Notes: generated by a model from the sequence alone, not told the origin. A stretch of DNA of 64,000 bases from Chionoecetes opilio (GCA_016584305.1 JACEEZ010022620.1:39828-103827), one strand, 5' to 3'. Shown: positions 25,720 through 36,165, numbered from the stretch's first letter. Made by a program: numbers and translations.

Positions 25720-25980
25720 TACCGTAGAATAACACTATAGTCGCCAGTCACTTTCCACTGCACTAATGTCGCCAGGCACAATATATTACGAGTTTAGCAT
25801 CCCTGCAAACTTGTATGTGCCACTGAAGAGACATGCACAGTAGTTTATATTATATACATCACACTACATGTCTTCAGTGGCACATAAAAGGCTGTAGTGA
25901 TGCTAAAATTCGTAATATATTGTGCCTGGCGACATTAGTGCAGTGGCGAGTGACTGACGACTATAGCGTTATCTTCGGTA
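25720..25980. mobile_element. Palindromic MITE, 261 bp
   Basis: The left arm starts TACCGTAGAATAACACTATAG and the right arm ends with the complement, ctatagcgttatcttcggta. The arms pair through aatgtcgccaggcacaatat up to ccactgaag..catg, leaving a small central loop near 25842-25865. A full-length inverted repeat without coding capacity indicates a MITE or foldback element. I saw no clear target duplication. Confidence 0.8.
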
Positions 25981-26089
25981 GCGAAGGACCACGAAAACTG
26001 ACCCAAACAAAACCGCTAATCTAAACACAAACACGATAAAACATGAATATGGGAAGGAAAAAAGGATGGAATAACAATAATAAGAGTAA

Positions 26090-26555
26090 GAACATAAGAA
26101 CATAAGAAAATAAGGAAGCTGCAAGGGGCCGTGAGACCTATACACGTGGTAGTTCCTGTTACTTAACACTACCTACATCCACCTTTCATCCCCATCCATA
26201 AAGCTGTCTAGCCTCCTTTTAACCCCTTCACGCCCAGATCTTTTCTTTGCTATAAAAAATGGTCTGTTGTTAGCCATAAAATTCCGAAAAGTAACTGAAT
26301 ATACCAAATTAGTTAGTCGACAAGGATACTAAACAGGTCATGTCTATAAAATATTGCTTATATTCCCTAAAAATCGTCTAATGGTGGCAAAATTTCAATG
26401 GAAATTACGTTCTGGGTCTCAAGGGGTTAAACCTCCCTAATGACTCCGCACTAACTACCTATCTACTGAGTCCATTCCAATCATTTACCACCCTATTTGT
26501 GAACCATTCTCCTTATTTCATTTTGTAATCTACGCTTTTCCGGAATTAAAATAAG
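26090..26555 (-). mobile_element. CR1 LINE 3' fragment, interrupted by a MITE
   Basis: The CR1 3' end (26092-26218) continues after the MITE at 26431-26555. Joined across one TTAA, the sequence matches the corresponding stretch near 54956-55090. Confidence 0.88.
26219..26430. mobile_element. TTAA-flanked MITE (piggyBac-type), copy 1
   Basis: A 204-base palindromic element with ends CCCCTTCACGCCCAGA and TCTGGGTCTCAAGGGG lies between two TTAA sites (26219-26222 and 26427-26430). It sits inside a CR1 fragment. TTAA duplication and CCC(C)TT ends are typical of piggyBac-derived MITEs. Confidence 0.88.
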
Positions 26556-26736
26556 AGTAAGGGTAAATGAATGAAGGATGAACAGTAACCAGCTAAGCAA
26601 TTGGTCCTGTCCCGCAAACGTCTTGTTGTCATGGTAATATCCCGGCCTTCCATTACACATCCACAGCCCGTATTTGCATATCAGACGGAGACAGACGCGG
26701 CCAAAACCAAGGCAGGCAACATGTGTACCCATAACG

Positions 26737-26942
26737 CACACACACACACACACACGCAAACACACACACACACACGCAAACACACACCCACACACACCCA
26801 CACACACATGCACTCCCCCGGTCTCCCCCCCCACCCACACACCCACACACCCACACACCCACACACACACATACACACACAAGTAGTAGTAGTAGAAGTA
26901 GTATTAGTAGAGGTATTAGCAGAAGTAGTAGTAGTAGTAGCA
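26737..26942. repeat. (CA)n then (AGT)n microsatellites
   Basis: CA-rich repeats with CCCACA variants to 26880, then AGT/AGA trinucleotides to 26942. 26943-27127 is unique. Confidence 0.93.
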
Positions 26943-27127
26943 GAAGTAACTAACCAAACATGATAAAAACTCTAATTAATTGATAGGTACTGCATCATAT
27001 ATTAATCTCCCTCATACTCTAATTGATAATCCCTCATATTAACACCCAATTAAGACGAAATATATAGCTACGATGAACAGCATTACCACAAAAAGCCAGC
27101 CAGTACTATAGAACTGAGTCACGAATA

Positions 27128-27130
27128 CAG

Positions 27131-27180
<50 letters not shown>
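27128..27180. repeat. (CA)n, left of SINE
   Basis: A pure AC run abuts the SINE head. Confidence 0.95.
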
Positions 27181-27181
<1 letters not shown>

Positions 27182-27462
27182 GTACTCCGTAGTGTAGTGG
27201 TTAGCACGCTCGGTTCACAACCGAGAAGTCCCGGGTTCCATCCCCGGGCGGAGCGGAAACATATGGGCTGTTTCCTTAAAACCCCAGCCCCTGTCCACCC
27301 AGCAGTGAATGGGTACCGGGTGTTAGCCGGGGGTTTGTGACCCCCCTCCCGGGGTGGTGGCTTCGGCCAACACTAAAAAGATGAATGAGAAAAATAAATG
27401 TTGATATGGAGACGGGGCCATACGAGCATTGCTCTGGCCCTGTAAAATACAACTAGATGGAT

Positions 27463-27466
<4 letters not shown>
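27181..27466 (+). mobile_element. tRNA-Val-derived SINE inside (CA)n
   Basis: The head folds as a tRNA. The A box is tagtgtagtggttagcacg. The anticodon arm CTCGG-TTCACAA-CCGAG gives anticodon CAC (Val). The T arm is CCGGG-TTCCATC-CCCGG, and CTCCG pairs with CGGAG in the acceptor. The body (gcggaaacatatgggctg.. to ctagatggatg) is unrelated to tRNA. AC repeats lie on both sides (27128-27180 and 27467-27495). Loss of the standard T-loop TTCGA and the missing 7-bp acceptor show that this is a SINE and not a functional tRNA gene. Confidence 0.85.

Positions 27467-27495
<29 letters not shown>
27467..27495. repeat. (CA)n, right of SINE
   Basis: AC run directly after the SINE 3' end. Confidence 0.93.
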
Positions 27496-27497
<2 letters not shown>

Positions 27498-27782
27498 TTA
27501 TAATCATTAAGTTCTGTCTACATGCTGTGTCGCTCGGGTTGTTAATATTCTTGATTTATTATTTGTCGCCATGAGTCCCGTATTGTCATCACGACCTCAC
27601 ACCCTTATCGCCATCCACCCCGCATTACCACGAACACCCAGCCGACACTAGAGAACCGAGTCACGAATTTACTAGAATAACACGACACAAACGAATGTAA
27701 CACTGTACTTCTAAGTAATGAAGGTACTAAGTAACGCCACAGGAAGCAGTTAACCTTTATATACATCAAGACAAACGTTTAA

Positions 27783-27995
27783 TTAACCCCTTGAGGCCCA
27801 GAACGTAATTTCCATTGTAATTTGGCTACCTTTAGACGATTTCTTGTGCATATAAGCAATGTTTTATAGATATGACCTCTTTAGTATCCTTGTCGACTAA
27901 CTAATTTGGTATATTCAGTTTCTTTTCGTTATTTTATGGCCCGACAACATACGGTTTTTTATAGCATAGAAAAGATCTGGGGGTGAAAGGGTTAA
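27783..27995. mobile_element. TTAA-flanked MITE, copy 2
   Basis: Same family as 26219-26430, in the opposite reading: TTAACCCCTTGAGGCCCAGA at the left and gaaagggTTAA at the right. Confidence 0.88.
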
Positions 27996-28007
27996 TACTC
28001 AAAATTC

Positions 28008-28202
28008 TTAACCCCTTCACGCCCAGATATTTCCTTTGCTATAAAAAATCGTCTGTTGTTAGCCATAAAATCACAAAAAGTAACTGAATATATGAAATTG
28101 GTTAGTCGACAAAGATACTAAACAGGTCATATCTATAAAATATTGCTTATATTCACTAAAAATCGTATAATGGTACCCAAATTACAATGGAAATCACGTT
28201 TA
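28008..28202. mobile_element. TTAA MITE, copy 3, right end missing
   Basis: Starts TTAACCCCTTCACGCCCAGA only 12 bases after copy 2. It stops at about 28202 after ggaaatcacgtt and lacks the final ~20 bases and the second TTAA. Confidence 0.85.
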
Positions 28203-28308
28203 GATATGGAAGCTGTAGAGGGAATTAACATAGTGAAGCTTATCTTCGCTTATTATTAGTTAGATCTACTTGTGTGAGGGTACAGTACGTCGCTTGTTTT
28301 ATGATTCC

Positions 28309-28521
28309 TTAACCCCTTGAGACCCAGAATGTAATTTCCATTGTAATTTGACTACCATTAGACGATTTTTAGTGACTATAAGCAATATTTTATAGATATA
28401 ACCTGTTTAGTATCCTTGGCCACTAACTAATTTGCTATATTCAGTTATATTTCGTTATTTTATGACTCGACAACAGACAATTTTTGATAGCAAAGGGAAG
28501 ATCTGGGCGTGAAGGGGTTAA
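28309..28521. mobile_element. TTAA-flanked MITE, copy 4
   Basis: Complete copy with TTAA at 28309-28312 and 28518-28521, in the same orientation as copy 2. Confidence 0.88.
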
Positions 28522-28549
28522 TAGATGGCGAGAAGTGTGGCGAGAATAG

Positions 28550-28551
<2 letters not shown>

Positions 28552-28639
<88 letters not shown>
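28552..28639. repeat. (GA)n microsatellite
   Basis: Pure GA run followed by an A run. Confidence 0.97.
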
Positions 28640-28643
<4 letters not shown>

Positions 28644-28730
28644 AAAAAATTCAGAACAGTTACTGCCTTAGCTAACTTATCTACCATTTAAGCCATATGT
28701 GTGATTAATTGTTTAAATAAGAAAAAAAAA

Positions 28731-28813
<83 letters not shown>

Positions 28814-28816
28814 GAG
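28731..28816. repeat. (GA)n microsatellite
   Basis: GA run with two interruptions. Confidence 0.97.
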
Positions 28817-28954
28817 ATTCCCTGCATAGTGCTACCCCTACCACTGATAAGATAACACTATCGCTGCCACTCTGATAACGACCACTGTGTCACCGAATAG
28901 TCTCCGGGCAAAAAGCTGCATGAAATTCCGTATGTAAGATTATGTAAAAGTATT

Positions 28955-29482
28955 CCCTCATGTCTTGGATACATAAAAATACAAAAAATACGTCTTGGAT
29001 ACATAAACATACATAAAAATACGTCTCGGATACAAAACATACATTATAATATGTTTTGGATATATAAAAATACACAAAATCACGTCTTGGATACATAAAC
29101 ATACATAAAAATAAGTCTTGGATACAGGAAAATACATAAAAATACGTCTTGGATACAGGAAAATACATAAAAATACGTCTTGGATACAGGAAAATACATA
29201 AAAATACGTCTTGGATACAGGAAAATACATAAAAATACGTCTTGAATACAGGAAAATACATAAAAATAAGTCTTGGATACAGGAAAATACATAAAAATAC
29301 GTCTTGGATACAGGAAAATACATAAAAATATGTCTTGGATACAGGAAAATACATAAAAATACGTCTTGGATACAGAAAAATACATAAAATACGTCTTGGA
29401 TACAGGAAAATACATAAAAATGTGTTTTGGATACAAGAAAATACATAAAAATACGTCTTGGATACAGGAAAATACATAAAAT
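28955..29482. repeat. 31-bp minisatellite, ~17 copies
   Basis: The unit tacgtcttggatacagga + aaatacataaaaa is 31 bases long and is nearly perfect from 29100 to 29480, more diverged toward 28955. Because 31 is not a multiple of 3, the repeat is open in more than one minus-strand frame and gives overlapping MYFPVSKTYF-like peptides. There is no evidence that it is a gene. Confidence 0.92.
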
Positions 29483-29668
29483 TGCTTAATTTCTGAACAT
29501 TTACTGTCTTAATTCATCTACCTTTTCAGCCATCTGTAACTGTTGTGTAACTGTGATTAATAACTGTTTAAATAAAAACATATACATAAAAAATACGAGA
29601 TCCGTATGACAAACTAAGAAATTAGTGCAACATCTCTGTGTGTGTGTGTGTAATAACGTCTCAGTGTG

Positions 29669-29714
29669 TGGTTTTATCTTATCGTTGGTCAACACCAACG
29701 ATAAGATAAAACCA
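29669..29714. other. Perfect 21-bp hairpin
   Basis: The arm TGGTTTTATCTTATCGTTGG(T) at 29669-29689 pairs perfectly with 29694-29714 around a 4-base loop (caac). Its function is unknown. Confidence 0.85.
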
Positions 29715-30119
29715 TTTTTCATTTTTCAAACATCATTTCATTCCATTTTCATTTACCATTGTTCGTTGTACACTCTTACCGTTTGTAGTTCTGTATGTTC
29801 ATGGCGATGTGAACCCGCTCAGGACCTTGTATCGTTGATGTTCAATAGTTCTGTAATCACTCTCTATTTTTATACTGTTGGGTTTTAAGTATACACATTT
29901 ACTCCCTTTTTGGTGATATTATTCAAATATAGTACAAGGACGTACATTGAGCACAATACACGAAATGACTGGTGTGGAATAGTGTCGGCTCTTGACTGCC
30001 TTCCCAGAGGTCCGCTGGTCACCAACATCGCTTTGGTCAAGCCGCGACTCCAGGAAAAATGCGAGAGGCATCGGACACCTGGTTAATGGGGGCGTGACAC
30101 TAGGAAAATACCAGAGACA

Positions 30120-30690
30120 CATTTGGCGTGTCGGTGGAGTTCAAAAGGATTTAAGCTGAAGGTACTAAGAGAGAGAGAGAGAGAGTAATTGGAAAGTTAT
30201 TAGAGACATATGCGAGAGGGACACCTGAGACCTGACATGCAGCTGCCTTGTCGGTGTAGTTCAAAAGAATATGGGAGGAAAGTGCGATGAGAAGAAATAC
30301 GAGAGAGGAATTAGGAGACATGCGAGAGAGAGTACTTGGAGACAGTACAGTGTGACTGTTTTACTTTTCGTGTTATAGCTGGCAACTTTATCTCTGGCTA
30401 AGTTGACAAGCTGATAACTCTCTCTCTCTCTCTCTTTGCAGTGATACGGTTGCCATACAACCTAACCCACTGCTAAGTCACTGTGAGGCAGAGTTAACAG
30501 TGGTGATAGTGGCAATAGGAATACACGGTTACAAGTACTTTACAGCTGGCAACTCTATGACTGCCTAAGTTGACAAGCTGATACTCTCTTCACAAAACCT
30601 ATGCCAATAATTGTGATATATAGTTAATAGTGGTGATGATAGAGGTAACAGTGGTGATAGTGGCAATAGGAATACAGCTACACACGCCTC
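30120..30690. repeat. Imperfect local tandem duplications
   Basis: 30130-30230 and 30245-30350 share gtcggtg(g/t)agttcaaaag and ..aga.catgcgagag blocks. 30375-30530 and 30540-30690 share agctggcaac, aagttgacaagctgat and gtggtgatagtggcaatagg. No coding frame is supported. Confidence 0.6.
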
Positions 30691-30971
30691 GCATTCAAGG
30701 ATCAAGGGACTGCCACATCAAGGAGACGAACTAAATCAAGTAAGCGAAAAAAAAAGTTAAGGCCACAGTGTCTCGCTGTTCTCATGTTCCTCGCCCTTGC
30801 TTCACTCAGTTACTACATTGCTTCACGAGGGGATTCTTCAGTCACCTGTCATGGTATTTTGTTCTTTATTTACCCCTTTTTAAAGCATACACATCCCTTC
30901 CATGCATACCCCTCCTGTATATAAACCATTTACATACCCTTTATATATGTGATTTTGATGTCCTTCTATAG

Positions 30972-31139
30972 GTAATATAGCCATGAAGTCCCATTACGCC
31001 TATGTGCCGCTGTCGAAGGCGTGCTGCGAGGACCTGAGGACTCTGCAGACGTCACTCGCAGGCCCCGCTCGGCACCTCAACCTTCGGGCGAGAGGACAGC
31101 ACGGCGCACACTTCACACTTGCCGTCTTCAAGATAGAAA
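30972..31139 (+). CDS. 2H phosphoesterase domain protein (AKAP7/LENG9-like), exon A
   Basis: This is the first visible exon of a three-exon gene. The ATG at 30983 gives MKSHYAYVPLSKACCEDLRT, followed by a region ending HFTLAVFKIE. HFTL is the first HxT(L) motif of the 2H phosphoesterase (LigT-like) superfamily. The exon ends at 31139 with AGAAA|GTGAGT (phase 1). The frame is also open upstream to an acceptor-like tctatag at about 30971, so the ATG may be internal with further N-terminal exons outside view. In AKAP7 and LENG9 proteins this domain starts with a similar NYFV-type strand. Those domains bind or process nucleotides; the substrate here is not known. The next exon is at 32205-32275. 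Confidence 0.85.
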
Positions 31140-31309
31140 GTGAGTCTTGGACGGTAGACTGTAGTAAATCTAGGCACTTCGTCATTACATCGACAGAATT
31201 TACGACTGTAGGGGACATACGTGATTTTGTATTGATTTATAGATAAGCATGTATTCGTCCTTTTTTTGAAGATAGGCGAAAGTGAGGTTTGGACGGTAGT
31301 AAGGTAAAG

Positions 31310-31602
31310 ATGGGGGGTATACGCTATGCTACGCGTGGCCTCGGTGCTCATCTCCGTGATATTAGCCTTTGAGCCTGTGGCCAGTGTGGTGGGTGCGGAA
31401 CCGTTACCCCGGGACACAGGGCGAGTGTGACATCCGGGTTACCACAGTTACCTTCCCCAGGTTTCCCCAGGTACCCATTTATCAACCCCTTAAGGGAGTG
31501 AGAATAGCAGTTTTGGCTGGCCGCCGACTTGCCCTGGCCAGGATTCGAGCCAGGGCCCGCAGATTAGTAGCCAGGCGCGCTAGCCACTACACCACGGAGG
31601 CA
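31310..31602 (-). mobile_element. tRNA-derived SINE in intron 1
   Basis: On the minus strand CCTCCGTGGTGTAGTGGCTAG (A box, 31581-31600) and GGCTCGAATCC (B box, about 31541-31551) form a tRNA-like head. The body continues to about 31310. It separates two halves of a ~110-base intronic duplication (31145-31265 and 31617-31730, both with ttggacggta and gggacata.gtga). The 5' and 3' limits are approximate. Confidence 0.7.
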
Positions 31603-31868
31603 ATCTGTAAGACGACGACGACTTGGACGGTAAACATTAGTAAATGATGGCACTTCATTTTACATCCACAGAAATTACGCCTCTTCGGGGACATAAGTGA
31701 TATTCTCTATTCATATTCGTCTTTTTTTTATCTATGGTTGAACAGATTGCTCACTTCTTGATGTACTACTTTGACTTGTGTGAAAAATATAAGGAGGGTA
31801 GAAAATATAACAGCATAGCTACTCTTATCTATAAGTGATTTTGAAAAGGCGCGTCACACACATATAGA

Positions 31869-31869
31869 A

Positions 31870-31902
<33 letters not shown>

Positions 31903-31903
31903 C

Positions 31904-31951
<48 letters not shown>
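31869..31951. repeat. (GTA)n microsatellite in intron 1
   Basis: About 80 bases of AGT trinucleotide repeat with one interruption. Confidence 0.97.
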
Positions 31952-31952
<1 letters not shown>

Positions 31953-32204
31953 TGGAGGCCTGGGAGATAGCACATAATTATCTTCTATAAGGGAAGGAAA
32001 AAAATTAGGAAGGTAGAAGGCGGTGGATGTATAATTAGCTTAATCTACATATGTTTCCTCTTTTTGACCGACAGATATAAACTTAGATATGACAGATAAT
32101 TAATTAGCTTTTATAAGGGAAGGAAAAAATCTAGGAAGGACGAAGGGAGGAGGATGTGATATAATTAGCTTAATCTACATATGTTTTCTCTTTTTGACCG
32201 ACAG
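31950..32204 (+). repeat. Tandem duplication of a splice-acceptor region
   Basis: Two ~130-base copies each contain ataagggaaggaaaaaa, attagcttaatctacatatg and a tttttgaccgacag acceptor. The first acceptor ends at 32074 and the second, used by exon B, at 32204. After the first acceptor the sequence (atataaacttag) has no long open frame matching the protein. Confidence 0.85.
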
Positions 32205-32275
32205 ATAGGAAGGAAGAAACAGAGGAGACACTCACACACACCATCAATAAGGTGCTTCAGGATTTCCTAAGCCAG
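32205..32275 (+). CDS. 2H phosphoesterase domain protein, exon B
   Basis: A 71-base exon between acceptor ..gaccgacag and donor CCAG|GTGAG. Spliced to exon A (phase 1) it reads NRKEETEETLTHTINKVLQD and then FLSQ, ending in phase 0. This is the acidic helix that lies between the two HxT motifs in AKAP7/LENG9-type domains. The match of both splice phases to exons A and C supports the model. Confidence 0.85.
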
Positions 32276-32749
32276 GTGAGTTTTGTACCGCCGTGATCTT
32301 TGCCTTGACGGCCACTTGAACACTTCACTCTTCTAATCTTCTCTCTTCTATCGTTGTGATGTTATTCTGAAGGGGGCGAAAATTTCATTCTATCTTAAGG
32401 ACTCATGCTTAAAATGATGCCTATGTTTATCTGATGATATGGTTAACTATGATAAAATACAGCTGAATTTTAATAGAACCGTAGTATGCCCTTCTCCTGG
32501 CAGCAAATATCAGATAGTAAGCAGCAAAGGGTCAGGATTTTTCACCTCGTTAAAAAAAATAGACTAAAGGTATTTCTAGCACTACAGTCTCAGGCAAGGA
32601 TACTACTTATAGTATCCTTGGTCTCAGGTGTGCCATATAGGCTGAAACCTTTGCTCCAGACAGGTAAAGGGGTAAAGCGACCACGTGTTTGTGTTTGTTG
32701 ATTCTATCTCTTTGCTTGCCTAGTTTCCCCTCAAGGCTCGTTCTTACTC
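32276..32749. other. Intron 2 start, no gene seen
   Basis: Unique intronic sequence without recognised features. Confidence 0.4.
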
Positions 32750-32966
32750 ATAACCCCTTGAGGCCCAGAACGTAATTTCCATTGTCATTTGGGTACCATG
32801 AGACGATTTTTAGAGAGTATAAGCAATGTTATTATCGATATAGGACCTGTTTAGTATCCTTGTCGACTAACTAATTTGGTATATTCAGTTACTTTTCTAA
32901 ATTTGATGGCTCGACAACATACGATCTTTTTATAGCAAAGGAAAGATCTGGGCGTGAAGGGGTTAA
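32750..32966. mobile_element. TTAA MITE, copy 5, in intron 2
   Basis: Starts (a)TAACCCCTTGAGGCCCAGA and ends ggGGTTAA. The left TTAA has changed to ATAA. Confidence 0.85.
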
Positions 32967-33081
32967 TGCTGAAGTAATGAATGGTTGGTCCTTTGTTACC
33001 CTTCCTTGAGGCGACTTGGGTATGTGAGTCAAACAGAACTTCGCTATTCCGCCCAACAGCAACACAACATCAATGGGTCAT

Positions 33082-33151
33082 AGAAACATAAGAACATAAG
33101 AAAGTAAGGAAGCTACAAGAGGCCGCGAGACATACACTTGGTAGTTCCTGT
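33082..33151 (-). mobile_element. CR1 LINE 3' tail, ~70 bp
   Basis: Reverse complement of the CR1 terminus (acataagaacataagaaagtaagg..tagttcctgt). Confidence 0.85.
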
Positions 33152-33257
33152 AAAAATCTGACTTTTTCTCACTTGATTGTAGGAGAGAGGCGGGAAAGTT
33201 ACATCATTGAGATACGTTACGAAGGTTTATCTTGCTATTCTATGTGCATTTACCTCT

Positions 33258-33672
33258 TTCAACCCACCCACACGCCCACCTGTCCTTCCCTCAACCCACC
33301 CACACGCCCACCTGTCCTTCCCTCAACCCACCCACACGCCCACCTGTCTTTCCCTCAACCCACCCACACGCCCACGTGTCCTTCCCTCAACCCACCCACA
33401 CGCCCACCTGTCCTTCCCTCAACCCACCCACACGCCCACCTGTCCTTCCCTCAACCCGCCCCCACCGCCCATCCCTCAACCCACCCACACGCCCACCTGT
33501 CCTTCCCTCAACCCGCCCCCACCGCCCATCCCTCAACCCACCCACACGCCCCTCCCCTCAACCCACCCACATGACCCTCCCCTCAACCCAACCACACGCC
33601 CCTCCCCTCAACCCACCCATACGCCCCTCCCCTCAACCCACCCATACGCCCCTGCCCCTTAACCCACCCACC
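33258..33672. repeat. ~32-bp minisatellite in intron 2
   Basis: A unit of the form caacccacccacacgcccac + ctgtccttccct repeats about a dozen times, with shortened variants after 33460. It is open in three plus frames (THTPTCPSLNPP-like) but is not coding. Confidence 0.92.
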
Positions 33673-35793
33673 CGCCCACCGTCCCCCGTTCCGCCCTCAT
33701 CCCCCGCCCACTGTTATCTCTGCGGCGCCTTTCACCTAGCTGCCCGCCCATCCCCGCCCCCGCCCTCACCAGCCCTTTAATCCAGTTCTTTTCATTAATA
33801 TATTCCCCGGCGGTTCCCTAAAATTCCTCCCTCCCGTCATTATGGTGATAAGGAAACAGGGTCCAAATAGATGAAATTGGTGCAATCTTCTGAATTAGGG
33901 AAGGCTAAGTAAACACTGAAAGAAGAAAGGATCCTTCAAAGTGTTTCCGTAAAATACATTATCTATCCCCAAGACGCCGGGAATCTGGTTACGAATTCTT
34001 TATAGTTTCCAGTTGTGGCCACCAGAGGGCAAACAGCTAGCCCCGCCCCGCTACGCCCGCTCACGGCATAATAATGATTATAATAATTGTAATCTGATTC
34101 TCACACAAAGGCATACAGGAAAAACAACAACGACATAATATATTAACATGAAGGAATGAACTTAAGTACAAAAGGCATGTTTCGTAAAGATCCTTTACGC
34201 GGCTAATACATTGAACCGAACTCTGACATGTTTTTAATGCCTGAAGTTAAGAATACTAATTAGATCCGAGGCTTCACACTGGCACAACATAGCGATAGAT
34301 CATCATTATCTGCCTTAAGGGTGGGGGAGGGGGGGGGGGTTGTAAAATCGCGAATCCCATGTTAAATTGCTTATGTTCTTCTTGTAACTCCTCCCTTATA
34401 TATTGACCAGTTTCTTTCATTCAAAAAACATTTTAATCAGGAAGGATAGGAGATTAAGGTTTGCTATCGTTTGTTTTTATACAATAGTAAAAAATATTTT
34501 TTAAAGTTCGATGAAAAAATATTAATAATTTGACATAAATATTTGTCAAAAATCTAAATCAACTTCAAACAATAGTTACTATAGCAAAACTAATTCTTTT
34601 TTTATACTTTCATAAGCTGCAGTAGGAAATATTTGTGTAATAAGAAGTGCAAAGGAGGAGATAATTTTTAAATGCAAAAACCAACGTTTTGAGAAATCAA
34701 GCGATGAAGTTGAAGCATTTAGTGTATTTTACCTATTGCAGCTAGGGACTTGATATTCACAGGATATATACATCAGGATATGAAGAAAAAGCAGACATAG
34801 TTTCTTTTATTTACTCCCATTGGTTGTGTATATAGGCCTTTAGCGGTACTTGACCTCACCTCTGGTGGTCTTCGGAAAATACTAGTGAGTGCTAGAAATT
34901 TCCCGTTTTATCATGTAGTAGTGAGAGAGAACGTTAAAAATCCAAAATTTTGAGAAAAAAATCCAAATTTTTGAAGAAAAAAATTCAAAATTTTGAGAAA
35001 CAAAATCAAAAATTTTGGAGAATTTTTTTTTTTTTTTTTAAAGTTTCATGACAGACTAAGAAAAAAAATTACCTAAAAAAGATACGGTATTTTACTCGCT
35101 GCAATCTCTATTGCAGCGAGTAATACCGCGGAAACTCATGACAGGACGCCTCATTGCATAAGGCAAGGCACCTATTATACATTTTTTATCAAACTTTTGC
35201 ATATACCAAAAGAAGCAGCAAGAATGACAAATATAAGCCAAAAAAAAAAAAAAAAAAAATTTCAGGTCGACCACTTACAACCCTGTTCCCATTTCAGGCA
35301 TTAGACCAGGAAAACCCTTTGATGGAAAGCTAATATGAACACTATCATTTAATTTTCACATCAGACTCGTGCTGTTGAGGCAATATTGATGCACACCGCC
35401 TGAGAGCCATCCTAACAAAGCGGGTGTCTCTTAGTGCCCGTCTGGTGGATGTGTTGTGTGTGATGTGTGAGGTAAAGGTAAGGGCGAGGAACACAAGGAC
35501 CATTAATCCATGAAACATTGCAATCTTACGTTTTTCGCGGAATTTTTCAGTCACGAATAAATGCATGCTGATTGATTTAATGCCAAAAAAAAGGGGAAAA
35601 AAAGGGGGGAATGTGCCAGACATCAGAGGTCATATGGCACTATGGCAAAGCATAAAAAGGGGAGAAGTTTTAGAAAAATAGTGAAACGGTGAGGGAAGGG
35701 GAAAGAACGGAATGTTACAGCAGGATGGTTAGATCAGATGCAGGATAAATAAATATATGGAATAAATGCTGATTAACATATATTTCTTCCCAG
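33673..35793. other. Intron 2 remainder; A/T-rich repeats and a hairpin
   Basis: C-rich sequence runs to 33775, then unique AT-rich DNA. At 34936-35040 a ~25-base (tcaaaattttgagaaa) motif repeats four times. At 35086-35129 GGTATT(tt)ACTCGCTGCAA pairs with TTGCAGCGAGTAATACC around a 6-base loop. No exon is recognised. Confidence 0.4.
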
Positions 35794-36165
35794 CGACCGC
35801 CGGTGATCCTGACCTTCGATGGCCTTGGCAACTTCGGGCCACAGATCGTCTTCGCCAAGGTAGTGAAGACCAAGCTACTGGAAGATCTACGTCGGGACAT
35901 GATTGAGTGTCTGAAGGAGAAGGGTGTTTACATAGCAGACGACAGGTTCACCCCGCATGTGACTCTCTTCAGGGAGAGGGATGACAGTGAGAGTGCTTCC
36001 AATCTGACCACACAGGAGCTAGTAGGGAAGGACAGAAGTAGAGACAGTGAGAGTGCTTCCAATCTGACCCTACATGACCTAGTGACACGCCCTGACCTGC
36101 CTCGTGTGACCTCCTCAACTGTGACCGAGATAGTATTCAAAAAGTTTATTGACAGGACGAAGTGA
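35794..36165 (+). CDS. 2H phosphoesterase domain protein, last exon
   Basis: After acceptor cttcccag the exon reads RPPVILTFDGLGNFGPQIVF, then AKVVKTKLLEDLRRDMIECL and F(T)PHVTLFRE. HVTL is the second HxT motif, completing the catalytic pair with HFTL in exon A. The LTF.GLGNFG..IVFAKV strand pair is typical of AKAP7/LENG9 2H domains. The tail after residue about 65 carries an internal duplication (DSESASNLT twice, residues about 67 and 87) and ends FKKFIDRTK with TGA at 36163-36165. The repeated tail is not part of the usual domain. The part from GACAGGACGAAGTGA onward is duplicated at 40110, inside an apparent assembly duplicate. Confidence 0.88.
   Translation, partial: RPPVILTFDGLGNFGPQIVFAKVVKTKLLEDLRRDMIECLKEKGVYIADDRFTPHVTLFRERDDSESASNLTTQELVGKDRSRDSESASNLTLHDLVTRPDLPRVTSSTVTEIVFKKFIDRTK

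Noticed and set aside
27182..27252. Functional tRNA-Val gene
   Set aside because: Acceptor stem only 5 pairs, altered T-loop, and a long SINE body follows.
28890..29477. 195-residue minus-strand frame of MYFPVSKTYF repeats
   Set aside because: It is the 31-bp minisatellite read in overlapping frames; no flanking coding sequence or splice sites.
28955..29482. CRISPR-like array
   Set aside because: The 31-base units are contiguous with no unique spacers, in a eukaryotic genome.
33173..33780. Pro/Thr-rich frames (THTPTCPSLNPP)
   Set aside because: They result from the ~32-bp C-rich minisatellite in an intron.
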